Shown here piece by piece: positions 35,089 to 44,102 of a stretch of DNA of 64,000 nucleotides (within the stretch, counting starts at the first letter, position 1; every line of letters begins with the position of its first letter). Location of the stretch: positions 929,681 to 993,680 of the forward strand of contig NZ_JAPDGS010000001.1 of NCBI RefSeq assembly GCF_025950525.1. Reading direction: 5' to 3'. A model generated the notes under the pieces. That model ran no database searches and was not told the DNA's origin. It saw only the letters and a program-made list of their open reading frames with translations. A program made the translations under genes and the position numbers. Origin of the DNA: Stagnihabitans lacustris (GTDB lineage Bacteria > Pseudomonadota > Alphaproteobacteria > Rhodobacterales > Rhodobacteraceae).

Positions 35089-36450
35089 GTGACCGAAAAG
35101 AAGCTGACCCTCAACGACCTCACGCTCAGGAAGCTCAAGCCGACCGGGGAGCGGTTCTTCATCGCCGATGACAGCGTGCAGGGGCTGCGTGCCCGTGTCT
35201 CGGCGCAAGGGGAGGCGGTCTTTGTCTTCAGCGGACGTGGCGCGGACTCGCGCTCCGTCACGGTCACCCTTGGTCGCTATCCCGATCTGTCCTTGAAGGC
35301 CGCGCGAGAGGAGGCGCTGCGACAGAGGCTTGCCCTGAAGTCAGGTGTCGACGTCAATGCGAAGAAGCGCCAACTCCGGGAGACGGCCAAGGCCACCGCA
35401 GAGGTCGTGACGCTTGAGGCCCTGGTCATCGAATACGAGCAGAAGTTCGCGCCCAGCAAGAAGACCTGGCAGCCCCGTGGTCCGAAATCCACGAAGGGAG
35501 AGGCGCGCATGGCCATCGAGCGCGTCTTTGCAGGTCTCTTGGCCAAGGATGTGACAAAGCTGACCGAGGAGGATTTCGCCAAGGTGACGTCGAGCTACAA
35601 GCGCGTGAAGTCCGACGGCACCAAGCTCACGGCCAATGGCCAGGTGTCGCGAGCAAGGGCCTACCTGGGGCCGGTTCTCGATTGGGCCGCCGGGCGCAAG
35701 GGGTTCGCCAAGCTCGGGGCCTCGCGCGTGCCCCGGATCGCCGTGGCCAACTTGGAGCAGGTCCATGACCCGGCCCTTGACGATCCGACCATCACGGGCA
35801 AGCGCGACCGTATCCTGACCGAGGTCGAGCTCCGCGCGATCGTTCCGTTCTTGGTCTGGCCTGCGCCCGACCTCGGCGACCTGCGCATCCCGCCTGACCA
35901 GGATTTCCGCCCCATCGCCATGAGGTTCACGCTCCTGACCGCTGCGCGCCTCGAAGAGGTGTGTTCGATGCAATGGGGCCACTTCGACCGCCAGAACAAG
36001 GTCTGGTTCAAGCCCTCGGTGAAGACGACCAGGGGCACGGCCCGAAGCCAGCACCTGCCCCTGTCCGATGCGGCCGTCGATGTTCTGCGCAGCCTCCCCG
36101 GGTGGACGACGGCTGGGCCTCGGGACCTGGTTTTCCCGAACGCGACCGGGCAGGGCGCCCTGGGCAACTGGGACCGCTTCCAGAAGAAGCTGGACATCGC
36201 CTCGGGCACGTCGGGCTGGCACCGCCATGACCTGAGGAGAACGGCCGCCTCGATCATGCATGCGATGAAGGTTCCGGCCTCCGTCATCGCTCAGATCATG
36301 GCCCATGCCGAACCGCTGAAACACGCAGGCGTCGGAGGCGCCACCGGGCACTATATCCAGCTGACCCGCGTCCTGACCAACCAACGCGACCCGCAGGAGG
36401 AGGCTTTGGACAAGCTGGCAGAGGCATTGGAGCAGATTGCGTCCGTCTGA
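35089..36450 (+). CDS. Tyrosine site-specific integrase of the island
   Basis: Catalyses integration at tRNA-Phe and excision. The 453 residues have a DUF4102-type arm-binding N-terminus (LTLRKLKPTGERFFIADDSV), a core-binding middle (about 108-220) and the catalytic domain with Arg287 (TAARLEEV), His380-x-x-Arg383 (HRHDLRR), His406 (MAHAEP) and the nucleophile Tyr422 (GHYIQLTR). The start is GTG at 35089 with AGGA upstream. It lies 170 bases inside attL, the usual place and orientation. Confidence 0.95.
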   Translation: MTEKKLTLNDLTLRKLKPTGERFFIADDSVQGLRARVSAQGEAVFVFSGRGADSRSVTVTLGRYPDLSLKAAREEALRQRLALKSGVDVNAKKRQLRETAKATAEVVTLEALVIEYEQKFAPSKKTWQPRGPKSTKGEARMAIERVFAGLLAKDVTKLTEEDFAKVTSSYKRVKSDGTKLTANGQVSRARAYLGPVLDWAAGRKGFAKLGASRVPRIAVANLEQVHDPALDDPTITGKRDRILTEVELRAIVPFLVWPAPDLGDLRIPPDQDFRPIAMRFTLLTAARLEEVCSMQWGHFDRQNKVWFKPSVKTTRGTARSQHLPLSDAAVDVLRSLPGWTTAGPRDLVFPNATGQGALGNWDRFQKKLDIASGTSGWHRHDLRRTAASIMHAMKVPASVIAQIMAHAEPLKHAGVGGATGHYIQLTRVLTNQRDPQEEALDKLAEALEQIASV

Positions 36451-36569
36451 GGCGCATCCATTGTGTCGGAGACGCAACGGATCAGGTCCGGCTGTTATCT
36501 CCATCGGAGAAGCCATTGAACTTCAACGCGGAATAATAGACCTTCAGCAATATTCAGAAGGAGGCGTTC

Positions 36570-38600
36570 TTGTCCGAAATTGAAGTCACAGGCAGTTTTA
36601 TCAGGGATGGCGTTCTGGAGGCCGCGTCTTGGTTGGCTGCGGAATATGTTCCCGGCATCGTTGTCCTGCTGATTGGCGCCGCGCTGATCCTAGTTTGCCT
36701 TCTCAGCTATAAGACGTTCCTCTCAAGACGCCAGGCAATCGGTTGGTTGCGCCGTCAAATGCAAGCCCAATCCGAAATCGGAATGGCCACGGCGCGAGAG
36801 ACGATCTCTGCCGAATTCGCCAAGCGCAAGTCCAGCCGGGAAATCGAAAGCCTCAAGTCGGCCTGGGACGAATTCAACGAAACCCTGATAGTCGATGACA
36901 AGGTCTCCCCTCCCGTCATGCGGAACTCTGTCCGCCCTTCGGCTTTCTTCAACCTGGAAGACCTCCATTTCGGCCCGGGTTTCTTCCGGATCCTGCCGGG
37001 GATCTTCGTCTCTGTCGGTCTGGCGCTGACCTTCCTTGGCCTGATTGCCGCCCTGCACAGAATGGCCAGCAAGGCGCATATCGACGAAGAAACCATGCGC
37101 GACCTGCTGACCATTGCGTCGGCCAAGTTCATCATGTCGCTTTGTGGTCTGGTCTGTTCGATCGCCTTGCAGCTGTGGCTGAGGCTCTGGATGGGCAAGC
37201 TGGATCACGACCTGCACCAGCTTTGCCGCGATCTTGAACAGCGACTGACTTATCTGAGCCTCGAGGAACTCGGACAAAGGCAACTGGACGCGATCATCGA
37301 AAGCCGCGAGCATCAGCGGCGCCTGGCGACCGAGATGGTCGCGGAATTGGGGCGTCCCTTGCGCGAAGAGCTGCCCTTGGCGATTGCATCGTCGATCTCG
37401 TCGGCCATGCAGCCTTTGCTGGATCAGGTCAGCCGTCAGGGCACCGACAGCATGGGGACCATGGCGGCGGACCTGTCGCGGCAACTGACTTCCGGCATCG
37501 GCGGCGCCCTCGCTCAGGCCGCCGAACGCATGGGGCAGGCAGGCGACCGGCTCGGGTCTTTGGCCGACCGGATGGATCAGTCCTCGGGCCGCATGGGCAG
37601 CGAGATGGAGCAGGTGGTGGCCCGCGTCGGTCAGGCGGTCGACGACCTGCGCAAGACGATGACCGACAGCGCCCAGTCGGCATCGGGTGCTTTTGCCGCC
37701 GGAACGGACCAGATCCTTGGCGCGATGAACCGCACACTGGAGAGCATCCGCGACAATACCGGCGAAGGCGCAAGGGCGATCTCGGCGGCTGCTGCCGAAA
37801 TGCGGGACGCGGCGCTGGCGATGCGCCTGGAAATGGAGGGCGCGGCGAAATCCGGTGCTCAGGCGGCAAAGGACATGATCTCGGCGGCCGGAACCGGGGC
37901 AGGGGAAGCCATCGACGGGGCCAGTCGCCAGGTGCTGGAGGGGTTCTCCAAGGCCGGGGCCGAAATCGCCCGCCTCGGGGCGGCGTTGTCCGACACGGCT
38001 TCGCGCCAACTTTTGGACCCTTTCACCGCCATGACGGACGAGCTGGACGGGCTGGTGAAGCTGATCGGACAGGGCTCGGGCGAGATGCGCCGAGCGGCGG
38101 AGGCGGTCCGCGATGGCGCCAGCGCCGGTGCAGAGGCCGCGACCTCGTTCCGGGGCGCGTCGCAGGACCTGATCCAGGCGGCGGGCCCGGTCCGCAGCAC
38201 GCAAGAACGTATCGAGACTTCGCTGCGCAGCTTGGCCGAAGCCACCCAGGGCGCGGTTGCCACCGTCACCCAGTCGTCGCGGACCACGGCGGAACAGGCG
38301 ACGCTGGCGCTGACGGCTGCGCGTGAAACCATCTCGGCCGAACGCCGGGGGATCGAGGCCAGCCTCGCCGCCGTGCAAGAGATGCTGGCGCGGATGCGGG
38401 GCCAGGGCGACAGGCTGGACACGATCGACACCAAGCTCGGCAAGGCGTTCGACCTCTACACAGGTCAGACCGAGAACGCGATGCAGTCGATCCGCGCCCA
38501 TGTCTCGCGCATGGCCGACGAGATGAACCAAGCGCTTTCCACCCTGAATGCCATCGTCGAGGGGTTGCAGGAATTCCAGCCCCAGCAAAGGCGTAGCTGA
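36570..38600 (+). CDS. zorA: Zorya defence protein ZorA (MotA-like channel subunit)
   Basis: ZorA forms the proton-driven rotary membrane motor of the Zorya anti-phage system with ZorB. The 676 residues have membrane helices at about 28-47, 143-163 and 185-207 in the MotA/ExbB pattern (GIFVSVGLALTFLGLIAALH). A tail of roughly 450 residues, helical and alanine-rich with many short ERMGQAGDRL-like heptads, would form the long intracellular ZorA shaft. The start is TTG 36570 with AAGGAGG five bases upstream; there is no better in-frame ATG. It overlaps the zorB start by one base. First gene of a complete zorABCD operon. Confidence 0.94.
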   Translation: MSEIEVTGSFIRDGVLEAASWLAAEYVPGIVVLLIGAALILVCLLSYKTFLSRRQAIGWLRRQMQAQSEIGMATARETISAEFAKRKSSREIESLKSAWDEFNETLIVDDKVSPPVMRNSVRPSAFFNLEDLHFGPGFFRILPGIFVSVGLALTFLGLIAALHRMASKAHIDEETMRDLLTIASAKFIMSLCGLVCSIALQLWLRLWMGKLDHDLHQLCRDLEQRLTYLSLEELGQRQLDAIIESREHQRRLATEMVAELGRPLREELPLAIASSISSAMQPLLDQVSRQGTDSMGTMAADLSRQLTSGIGGALAQAAERMGQAGDRLGSLADRMDQSSGRMGSEMEQVVARVGQAVDDLRKTMTDSAQSASGAFAAGTDQILGAMNRTLESIRDNTGEGARAISAAAAEMRDAALAMRLEMEGAAKSGAQAAKDMISAAGTGAGEAIDGASRQVLEGFSKAGAEIARLGAALSDTASRQLLDPFTAMTDELDGLVKLIGQGSGEMRRAAEAVRDGASAGAEAATSFRGASQDLIQAAGPVRSTQERIETSLRSLAEATQGAVATVTQSSRTTAEQATLALTAARETISAERRGIEASLAAVQEMLARMRGQGDRLDTIDTKLGKAFDLYTGQTENAMQSIRAHVSRMADEMNQALSTLNAIVEGLQEFQPQQRRS

Positions 38601-39703
38601 TGCGCGCCCATGTCCGCCGCCGCAGTCCTGACGAAGAGGAGGAATCCGTCTTCGTCTCGATGACCGACATGACGATCAGCTTCCTGTTCATCGTCATGAT
38701 CCTGCTGGCCTTCTTCGCAAGCCAATACAACCCGACCCAATCCGTGCCGCGACCGGAATACGACCGGGTGGTGACCGAACGAGACCAGGCCCAGGCCGAC
38801 CTGCAGGTCCAGGCCGAGATCGTCGAAAAGCTGCGCAAGGCGCTGGCTCAGGCGCTTCAGGCCCGTGATGCTTCCGAGCTTGCCTTGTCAAGGGCCAAGG
38901 CCGATCAGGCCAAGCTGGTGCAGGCCAACGACGCCAAGGATGTCCTGATCAAGGCGCTGGAACTTCAGATATTTGATGCTCAGGCCAAGATCGCGTCTCA
39001 GACCGCCGCGCTTGCGGCGGCCCGTGAACATGAACAATTCCAAAGCGAGGAAATCGCCCGCATGCGGGCCGAGATCGAACGTCTGACCGCGCCCGATCCG
39101 CTGGAGAATTACATCAACCTCAGCCTTCAGGAGCGCCGCCACCTGCTGGAGCGCCTGCGCGCCGATATTCTGCACGACTTCCCCGACATCGGCGTCGAGA
39201 TCAGCGAACAGTTCGACGCGCTGCGGTTTCAGGGTGACGGGTTGTTCCGCAGCGGCTCGGCCACCCTGCGCCCGGATCGGGTGGATTTCGTCCGTTCGGT
39301 GGCCGCGCGCCTGCAATCGGTGTTGCCCTGCTACACCCTGGGTCCCGAGGCCGCTTGGGATGCCACCTGTAACGCCTCCCATGCCGTGATCGAGGCCGTT
39401 CAGATCGAGGGCCATACCGATGCCGATGGGGGTGACATCACCAACTTGCAGCTCTCGACCGCCCGGGCCAATGCGACCTTCGTGACGATGCTCGAAGCCG
39501 CCTCGGGCCTGACCGGGCACCTTAACCTGAAGGACCAGCCTGTCATGTCAGTGGCCGGTTATGGCGAAATGCGCCCCGTGGCCATGAATGACACGCCCGA
39601 GGGCAAAGCCTCCAACCGCCGGATCGACCTGCGCATCATCATGTATGTCCCCAACACCGTGGCCGAGATCGACCAGATCCGCGCGAAGCTGGAGGCACGA
39701 TGA
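38600..39703 (+). CDS. zorB: Zorya defence protein ZorB (MotB-like stator/anchor)
   Basis: 367 residues. A short cytoplasmic N-terminus leads into one membrane helix with the proton-carrying aspartate Asp23 (SMTDMTISFLFIVMILLAFF). After it come a long coiled coil (about 55-165) and a C-terminal OmpA/MotB peptidoglycan-binding domain with QIEGHTDADGG, AGYGEMRP and ASNRRIDLRI. ZorB anchors the ZorA motor to the cell wall. One-base overlap with zorA and ATGA overlap with zorC. Confidence 0.95.
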   Translation: MRAHVRRRSPDEEEESVFVSMTDMTISFLFIVMILLAFFASQYNPTQSVPRPEYDRVVTERDQAQADLQVQAEIVEKLRKALAQALQARDASELALSRAKADQAKLVQANDAKDVLIKALELQIFDAQAKIASQTAALAAAREHEQFQSEEIARMRAEIERLTAPDPLENYINLSLQERRHLLERLRADILHDFPDIGVEISEQFDALRFQGDGLFRSGSATLRPDRVDFVRSVAARLQSVLPCYTLGPEAAWDATCNASHAVIEAVQIEGHTDADGGDITNLQLSTARANATFVTMLEAASGLTGHLNLKDQPVMSVAGYGEMRPVAMNDTPEGKASNRRIDLRIIMYVPNTVAEIDQIRAKLEAR

Positions 39704-41016
39704 GCGAGGACATCCCCCTGTCCGAACGCCTGACAGCGCCGCGCGCCCTGAACGTCCTGCCGCCCCCATCGCTAGAGCGGATGGAGCGCACGGTCCGCGC
39801 GATCCTCGACCGTTTCGACCGTCCGAAGAAGGGGATCGAACAGGACGCCGAGAAGCTTTTTGCCGACTTGGCTCGCCGTATCCGCGAGGATGATTGGCAC
39901 AAGGTTCCAATGAACCATGTGGTTCGGGTAGCGGACCTCTTGTTCTCCCAGCGTTTCCGGGATCGTCTGGACTGGGCCCCCCTGCGCACCTTCCTCCTGG
40001 ACGAGGTCCGCGCTTCGACCAAACACGGGTTCCTGAACCCGATGCTGCGGATTTACCTCGACAGTTTCGTGCCGGGGGCGACACACAGCCGGGCCTTGGC
40101 GGCAGCCTTGATGATCGCCAGACCCGTCTTGCAACAGGGCCGGTGGGGCCGCCTGATCGGCTCCTTGCCGGATCTGTTCAATTCCGACACCGCTGCCAGA
40201 GACCTTGCCGCCCGCATGATCACCATGGCCGAGCCCTGGGAGGGCCTTCGTGAGCTGGGCCTGCGCCAACCCCATGGCCCGGGGCTGATGGACGCCGCAC
40301 ATCTGGAATATCTGAAGCTCCTGGGCCCGCGCCTGAACGAGCGTCTGATGATCGACACGCTTTTGAGCTGGCTGAAGCCTGCGGGCCAACCTGCCCGTGC
40401 CGTGGGGTCTGGTGAAGCCATCATGGCCCTCCTGCGCCCCTGGATGCAAAAGACGCCCCCAAAGGACTTGCAAGCCCATCTGATCGACCAGATTGCCGAT
40501 CTATACGGCCATCCCAAGGTGAACCGGCAAGCCGCCTGGAACCAGGTGGACCCCGCTATCGAAGCGGTCTTCTTGCGCTGGATCACCGGGGCCGACATCC
40601 GGTTTCTCTTCAAGACCCTCGCCGAGGTCGAGCGCAACCACATGTGGGCCGACCGCGAGGATTTCTGGTGGACGCTATACGAACAGGGCCGGATCAAAGA
40701 GGTTTGGATTGCCTTCAATGAAGCCGGATACCGGGCTGCAGTTGCCAAACTTCCTGAAGGGGGACGCAATGGTGTCAAACGTTTTGGGAGACAGATTGGC
40801 GAGAGGGACAAATCTCTATTGATCATGGACGTCGGTGGCAAGATCATTGTTGAGGGAACTTTCAACTTCAAAGTGCATGTCTTCGAAAAATCGGCATTGA
40901 AGACACCGAGGCTTTATGAATCAAGGTATGATGTTTCCGATATTCGGAACCTACCGGGTTCGGAAACCAAAATGCATCATGGCGACTGGCAATCTTGGGT
41001 GAGGCATCGGATATGA
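39700..41016 (+). CDS. zorC: Zorya defence protein ZorC (EH-signature domain)
   Basis: The 438 residues are alpha-helical and match the EH_Signature family: VERNHMWADREDFW carries the eponymous Glu311 and His314, followed by WIAFNEAGYR and a C-terminal segment with WQSWVR. ZorC is a soluble effector or DNA-binding component of type I Zorya. It overlaps zorB and zorD by four bases each, so all four genes are translationally coupled. Confidence 0.93.
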   Translation: MSEDIPLSERLTAPRALNVLPPPSLERMERTVRAILDRFDRPKKGIEQDAEKLFADLARRIREDDWHKVPMNHVVRVADLLFSQRFRDRLDWAPLRTFLLDEVRASTKHGFLNPMLRIYLDSFVPGATHSRALAAALMIARPVLQQGRWGRLIGSLPDLFNSDTAARDLAARMITMAEPWEGLRELGLRQPHGPGLMDAAHLEYLKLLGPRLNERLMIDTLLSWLKPAGQPARAVGSGEAIMALLRPWMQKTPPKDLQAHLIDQIADLYGHPKVNRQAAWNQVDPAIEAVFLRWITGADIRFLFKTLAEVERNHMWADREDFWWTLYEQGRIKEVWIAFNEAGYRAAVAKLPEGGRNGVKRFGRQIGERDKSLLIMDVGGKIIVEGTFNFKVHVFEKSALKTPRLYESRYDVSDIRNLPGSETKMHHGDWQSWVRHRI

Positions 41017-44000
41017 TCTTCACCTTCGCCCTCACCGCCACCTCCGTCACCCTCCGCCCCGAGGCGCCGAGCGGCCTTCTGTCTCGCCTGATCGCCCGTC
41101 GCGCCCCCGACCTTGACCACCTGCCCGAAGCCGAGCGGCCCCTGGCGGTGGCAATGGCAGACCTGCGCAGCCTTGCGGAAGAAACCGGCGAATCGTTGGA
41201 GATCGCCGATCACATCACCCTCTCCCACCGCCTTGCCGCCCGAGTGGATGCCGAAACCGCCAGAGCCATCGGACTGCCCGGACTGACCGACCTGACGCTT
41301 TCCACAGATGCCGAGGGGCTGGTCGGCACCCCGGGCTTCCGCCTCTCCGCCATCTGGAGCCGGAGCGGCCAGCGTCGCACCCCCGCGCGCACCGGTGCCT
41401 TCTTGCAGACCGATCGTGGATGGCAGCGCCTGCCGCTCTGGATGCTCGAGGCCGTCGAGATTGCCGAAGGCCACAAGGGCCAGGGCCGCGATGATGCGGA
41501 TTGGGAGGCGCTGGCCCGCTTTCGTCAGGCCATCGACCCCGCCGCCGGAACGGTCGCCCGCAACAAGGTCGGCCAGCTGGTGATGACCGGCTTCCTGTCC
41601 GGCCTTCAGGTCTCGCTCGCCGACCGTTTCGCCATTTCGCCCGATGCCGAGGGCGAGACTTTCGAGGTCGTCCCCTTCTCGGGCCGCAGCCTGGCAGACG
41701 CGCCCGAGGGTGAAATCACTGAGACCATGGGCAGCCTCATCGACGATGACCTCAGCCTCTTCCGCAACCGTCTTGCGCAACGCGGCGCCTTGAACGCCTA
41801 CCGCCTTGGCTCCGGCCGCTATCTGGTCGTGGACCGGGGGGCCGCACCGGCGCTGAAGGTCATGGCCGAGATGCAGCGGGCCGCCCCAGAGGTCCGCCGC
41901 GCCTTCATCCGCAACCCGCGCGCCCGGATCACCTTGGCGGTAGAGGCGGCGTTGGATGCCTCGGGTGCCCTGGACAACCTGAGCGACGCTGGACGTGAAG
42001 AGGCGGTTGAGAAGGCCGCCGGGCCGATCCTGATCGAGACTGTCGAATATCAGGCCTTCTCGGGCCGGGTTACCGGTGTGGGCGTCTATGAGGGCAATCC
42101 GCTGGGGACCATCTCTTCCAGCGGTATGACCTGGCTGCCCGAGATATTCAACGCGACCCTGGCCGGGGCGCTGCGCTCCGCACCGCTGGACCGCCTTGAG
42201 GCGCTGCGGGATCAAATCCTGCGCGCGATGACCGAGGGACAGCAAACGGTTGCCTTCGACACTCTGCAGGTGCCCGCCACTCCTGCAAGCCAACAAGAGG
42301 TCGAGGCGCTGATTTCGGTGAAGACCCCCTTGTCGGATGACCCCGCCGACGCAGCCGAGGACGACGACCAAACCGCCCCGATCATCCTGCAAACCGCCGA
42401 CAATTTCGAGACCCTCGCCTGGAGGCCCGAGCGCGGACCGCGAGTGACGACCCTGTCAACTCAAGTTCTTGGCTCGATCCGCACGGCGATGAAACCGCAT
42501 CAAAAGGAAAGCCTGACTTGGCAGGTCGAGGCCTGGAAAGCGGGCCTGCCGGGCGTTCTGAACGCCGACGAACAGGGCCTTGGGAAGACCTTGCAGACCA
42601 TCGCCTTCCTCGTCTGGCTGAACGAGCACATGAAGACGACGCCCCAGGGGCGCGGCCCGATCCTTGTGGTTGCGCCCACCTCACTTCTGGAAAACTGGGA
42701 AAACGAGGTCTCCCGCCATGTCGAGATGCCGGGCCTTGGCCACCTGATCCGGCTTTACGGCAGCGCGACCCGGGCGCGCAAGGCCGCTGGGACCTCGGGG
42801 TTCGACACTGATCAGGGCCTGCCAACGCTGGATTTCACCGACCTGGAAAAGGCAATACAGACCGGGGCGGGTCATCTGACCTGGGTTCTGACCACCTACA
42901 CGACTCTGACCAACTACCAGCACAGCCTGCAGAAAATCCGCTTCGCCGCCGTGGTCTTCGACGAGATACAGGCGGTGAAGAACCCCGGGTCTTTGCGGGC
43001 CTTCGCAGCGCGCTCGGTCAATGCTGAGTTCCGCATCGGCCTGACCGGAACGCCCATCGAGAACGAGACCTCGGACCTTTGGGCCATCATGGACCAATTG
43101 GCCCCAGGCGCGCTTGGCACGCTGCGCGATTTCCGGTCGCGCTATGGTGAGCCAGACGAGCGGCTGATGGCCGAACTGCATGGCCGCGTCTTCCATCCGC
43201 AGGGCGACTTGCCGCCCCTTTCGCTGCGCCGTCTGAAGGATCAGGTCGCCCGCGATCTGCCGCCCAAGACCCGCTACCTTCACCCCCGCCTGATGCCCGC
43301 TGTCCAGTCTGCCGCCTATGAGGTAGCGCGGCGCAAACTGGCCGAGGGCGGGATGGGGGCGGTCCTCAAGATGCTGCACCACATTCGCAGCGTCTCGGTC
43401 CATCCGGGATTTGACGGACTGCAAGAGGGCGACTTCATCAGTGCGTCGGCCCGCTTGCAGGCGGTCTTCGACATCCTGCGCCGCATCCGCGCCAGGAATG
43501 AACGGGCCTTGGTCTTCATCGAGCACCTGAAGGTGCAGCATCGCTTTGCCGAGGCAATCCGGCGGGAATTCAATCTGTCCAAGGTCGACATCATCAACGG
43601 CGAGACCCCGATCCCCAAGCGGCAAGCCATCGTCGACCGCTTTCAGCGCCATCTGGACAAGGACGGAGGCTTTGACTTGTTGATCCTCGGGCCCCGTGCG
43701 GCGGGGACTGGACTGACCCTGACGGCGGCAACCCATGTGATCCATCTTTCGCGTTGGTGGAACCCTGCGGTCGAGGAGCAATGCAACGACCGCGTTCACC
43801 GTCTTGGCCAGACCAGGCCTGTGACCGTTCATGTGCCCCTGGCCATCCATCCCGACTATGGCGCGCAAAGCTTTGACCTGGTGCTGCAAAGCCTGATGAA
43901 CCGCAAACGGCGCCTCGCCCAGCAAACCCTTTGGCCGATGGGCGACGATCAGGGCGATGTGGCCGCCCTGCAAGCCATGTTGGGACAAGAGGCCGCAAGG

Positions 44001-44102
44001 CCGAAGGGCGATGTGCTGACCGACAGCATGGCGACCCTGTTCCTGCGCGACGGGCTGCCCATGGGAAAGCCCGACGCGGAAGGTGCCTGGGTGATCGGTT
44101 AG
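41013..44102 (+). CDS. zorD: Zorya defence protein ZorD (SNF2-type helicase/nuclease)
   Basis: The 1029 residues have a 500-residue N-terminal family-specific region and a SNF2 ATPase: motif I DEQGLGKT, motif II DEIQ in VVFDEIQAVKNP, motif III LTGTPIEN, and motifs V-VI ending in DRVHRLGQTRPV. ZorD is the DNA effector of type I Zorya and defines this locus as type I rather than type II (zorE). I start at ATG 41013, which overlaps the zorC stop; a TTG six codons upstream is less likely. It converges on the AIPR gene with overlapping stop codons. Confidence 0.94.
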   Translation: MIFTFALTATSVTLRPEAPSGLLSRLIARRAPDLDHLPEAERPLAVAMADLRSLAEETGESLEIADHITLSHRLAARVDAETARAIGLPGLTDLTLSTDAEGLVGTPGFRLSAIWSRSGQRRTPARTGAFLQTDRGWQRLPLWMLEAVEIAEGHKGQGRDDADWEALARFRQAIDPAAGTVARNKVGQLVMTGFLSGLQVSLADRFAISPDAEGETFEVVPFSGRSLADAPEGEITETMGSLIDDDLSLFRNRLAQRGALNAYRLGSGRYLVVDRGAAPALKVMAEMQRAAPEVRRAFIRNPRARITLAVEAALDASGALDNLSDAGREEAVEKAAGPILIETVEYQAFSGRVTGVGVYEGNPLGTISSSGMTWLPEIFNATLAGALRSAPLDRLEALRDQILRAMTEGQQTVAFDTLQVPATPASQQEVEALISVKTPLSDDPADAAEDDDQTAPIILQTADNFETLAWRPERGPRVTTLSTQVLGSIRTAMKPHQKESLTWQVEAWKAGLPGVLNADEQGLGKTLQTIAFLVWLNEHMKTTPQGRGPILVVAPTSLLENWENEVSRHVEMPGLGHLIRLYGSATRARKAAGTSGFDTDQGLPTLDFTDLEKAIQTGAGHLTWVLTTYTTLTNYQHSLQKIRFAAVVFDEIQAVKNPGSLRAFAARSVNAEFRIGLTGTPIENETSDLWAIMDQLAPGALGTLRDFRSRYGEPDERLMAELHGRVFHPQGDLPPLSLRRLKDQVARDLPPKTRYLHPRLMPAVQSAAYEVARRKLAEGGMGAVLKMLHHIRSVSVHPGFDGLQEGDFISASARLQAVFDILRRIRARNERALVFIEHLKVQHRFAEAIRREFNLSKVDIINGETPIPKRQAIVDRFQRHLDKDGGFDLLILGPRAAGTGLTLTAATHVIHLSRWWNPAVEEQCNDRVHRLGQTRPVTVHVPLAIHPDYGAQSFDLVLQSLMNRKRRLAQQTLWPMGDDQGDVAALQAMLGQEAARPKGDVLTDSMATLFLRDGLPMGKPDAEGAWVIG

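Noticed and set aside
36723..38588. Minus-strand open frame of 621 codons opposite zorA
   Set aside because: Shadow of zorA; the plus frame has motor-protein helices and operon coupling.
36570..44102. Flagellar or Tol/Exb motor genes instead of Zorya
   Set aside because: The long ZorA tail, EH-signature protein and SNF2 helicase in one coupled operon fit only Zorya.
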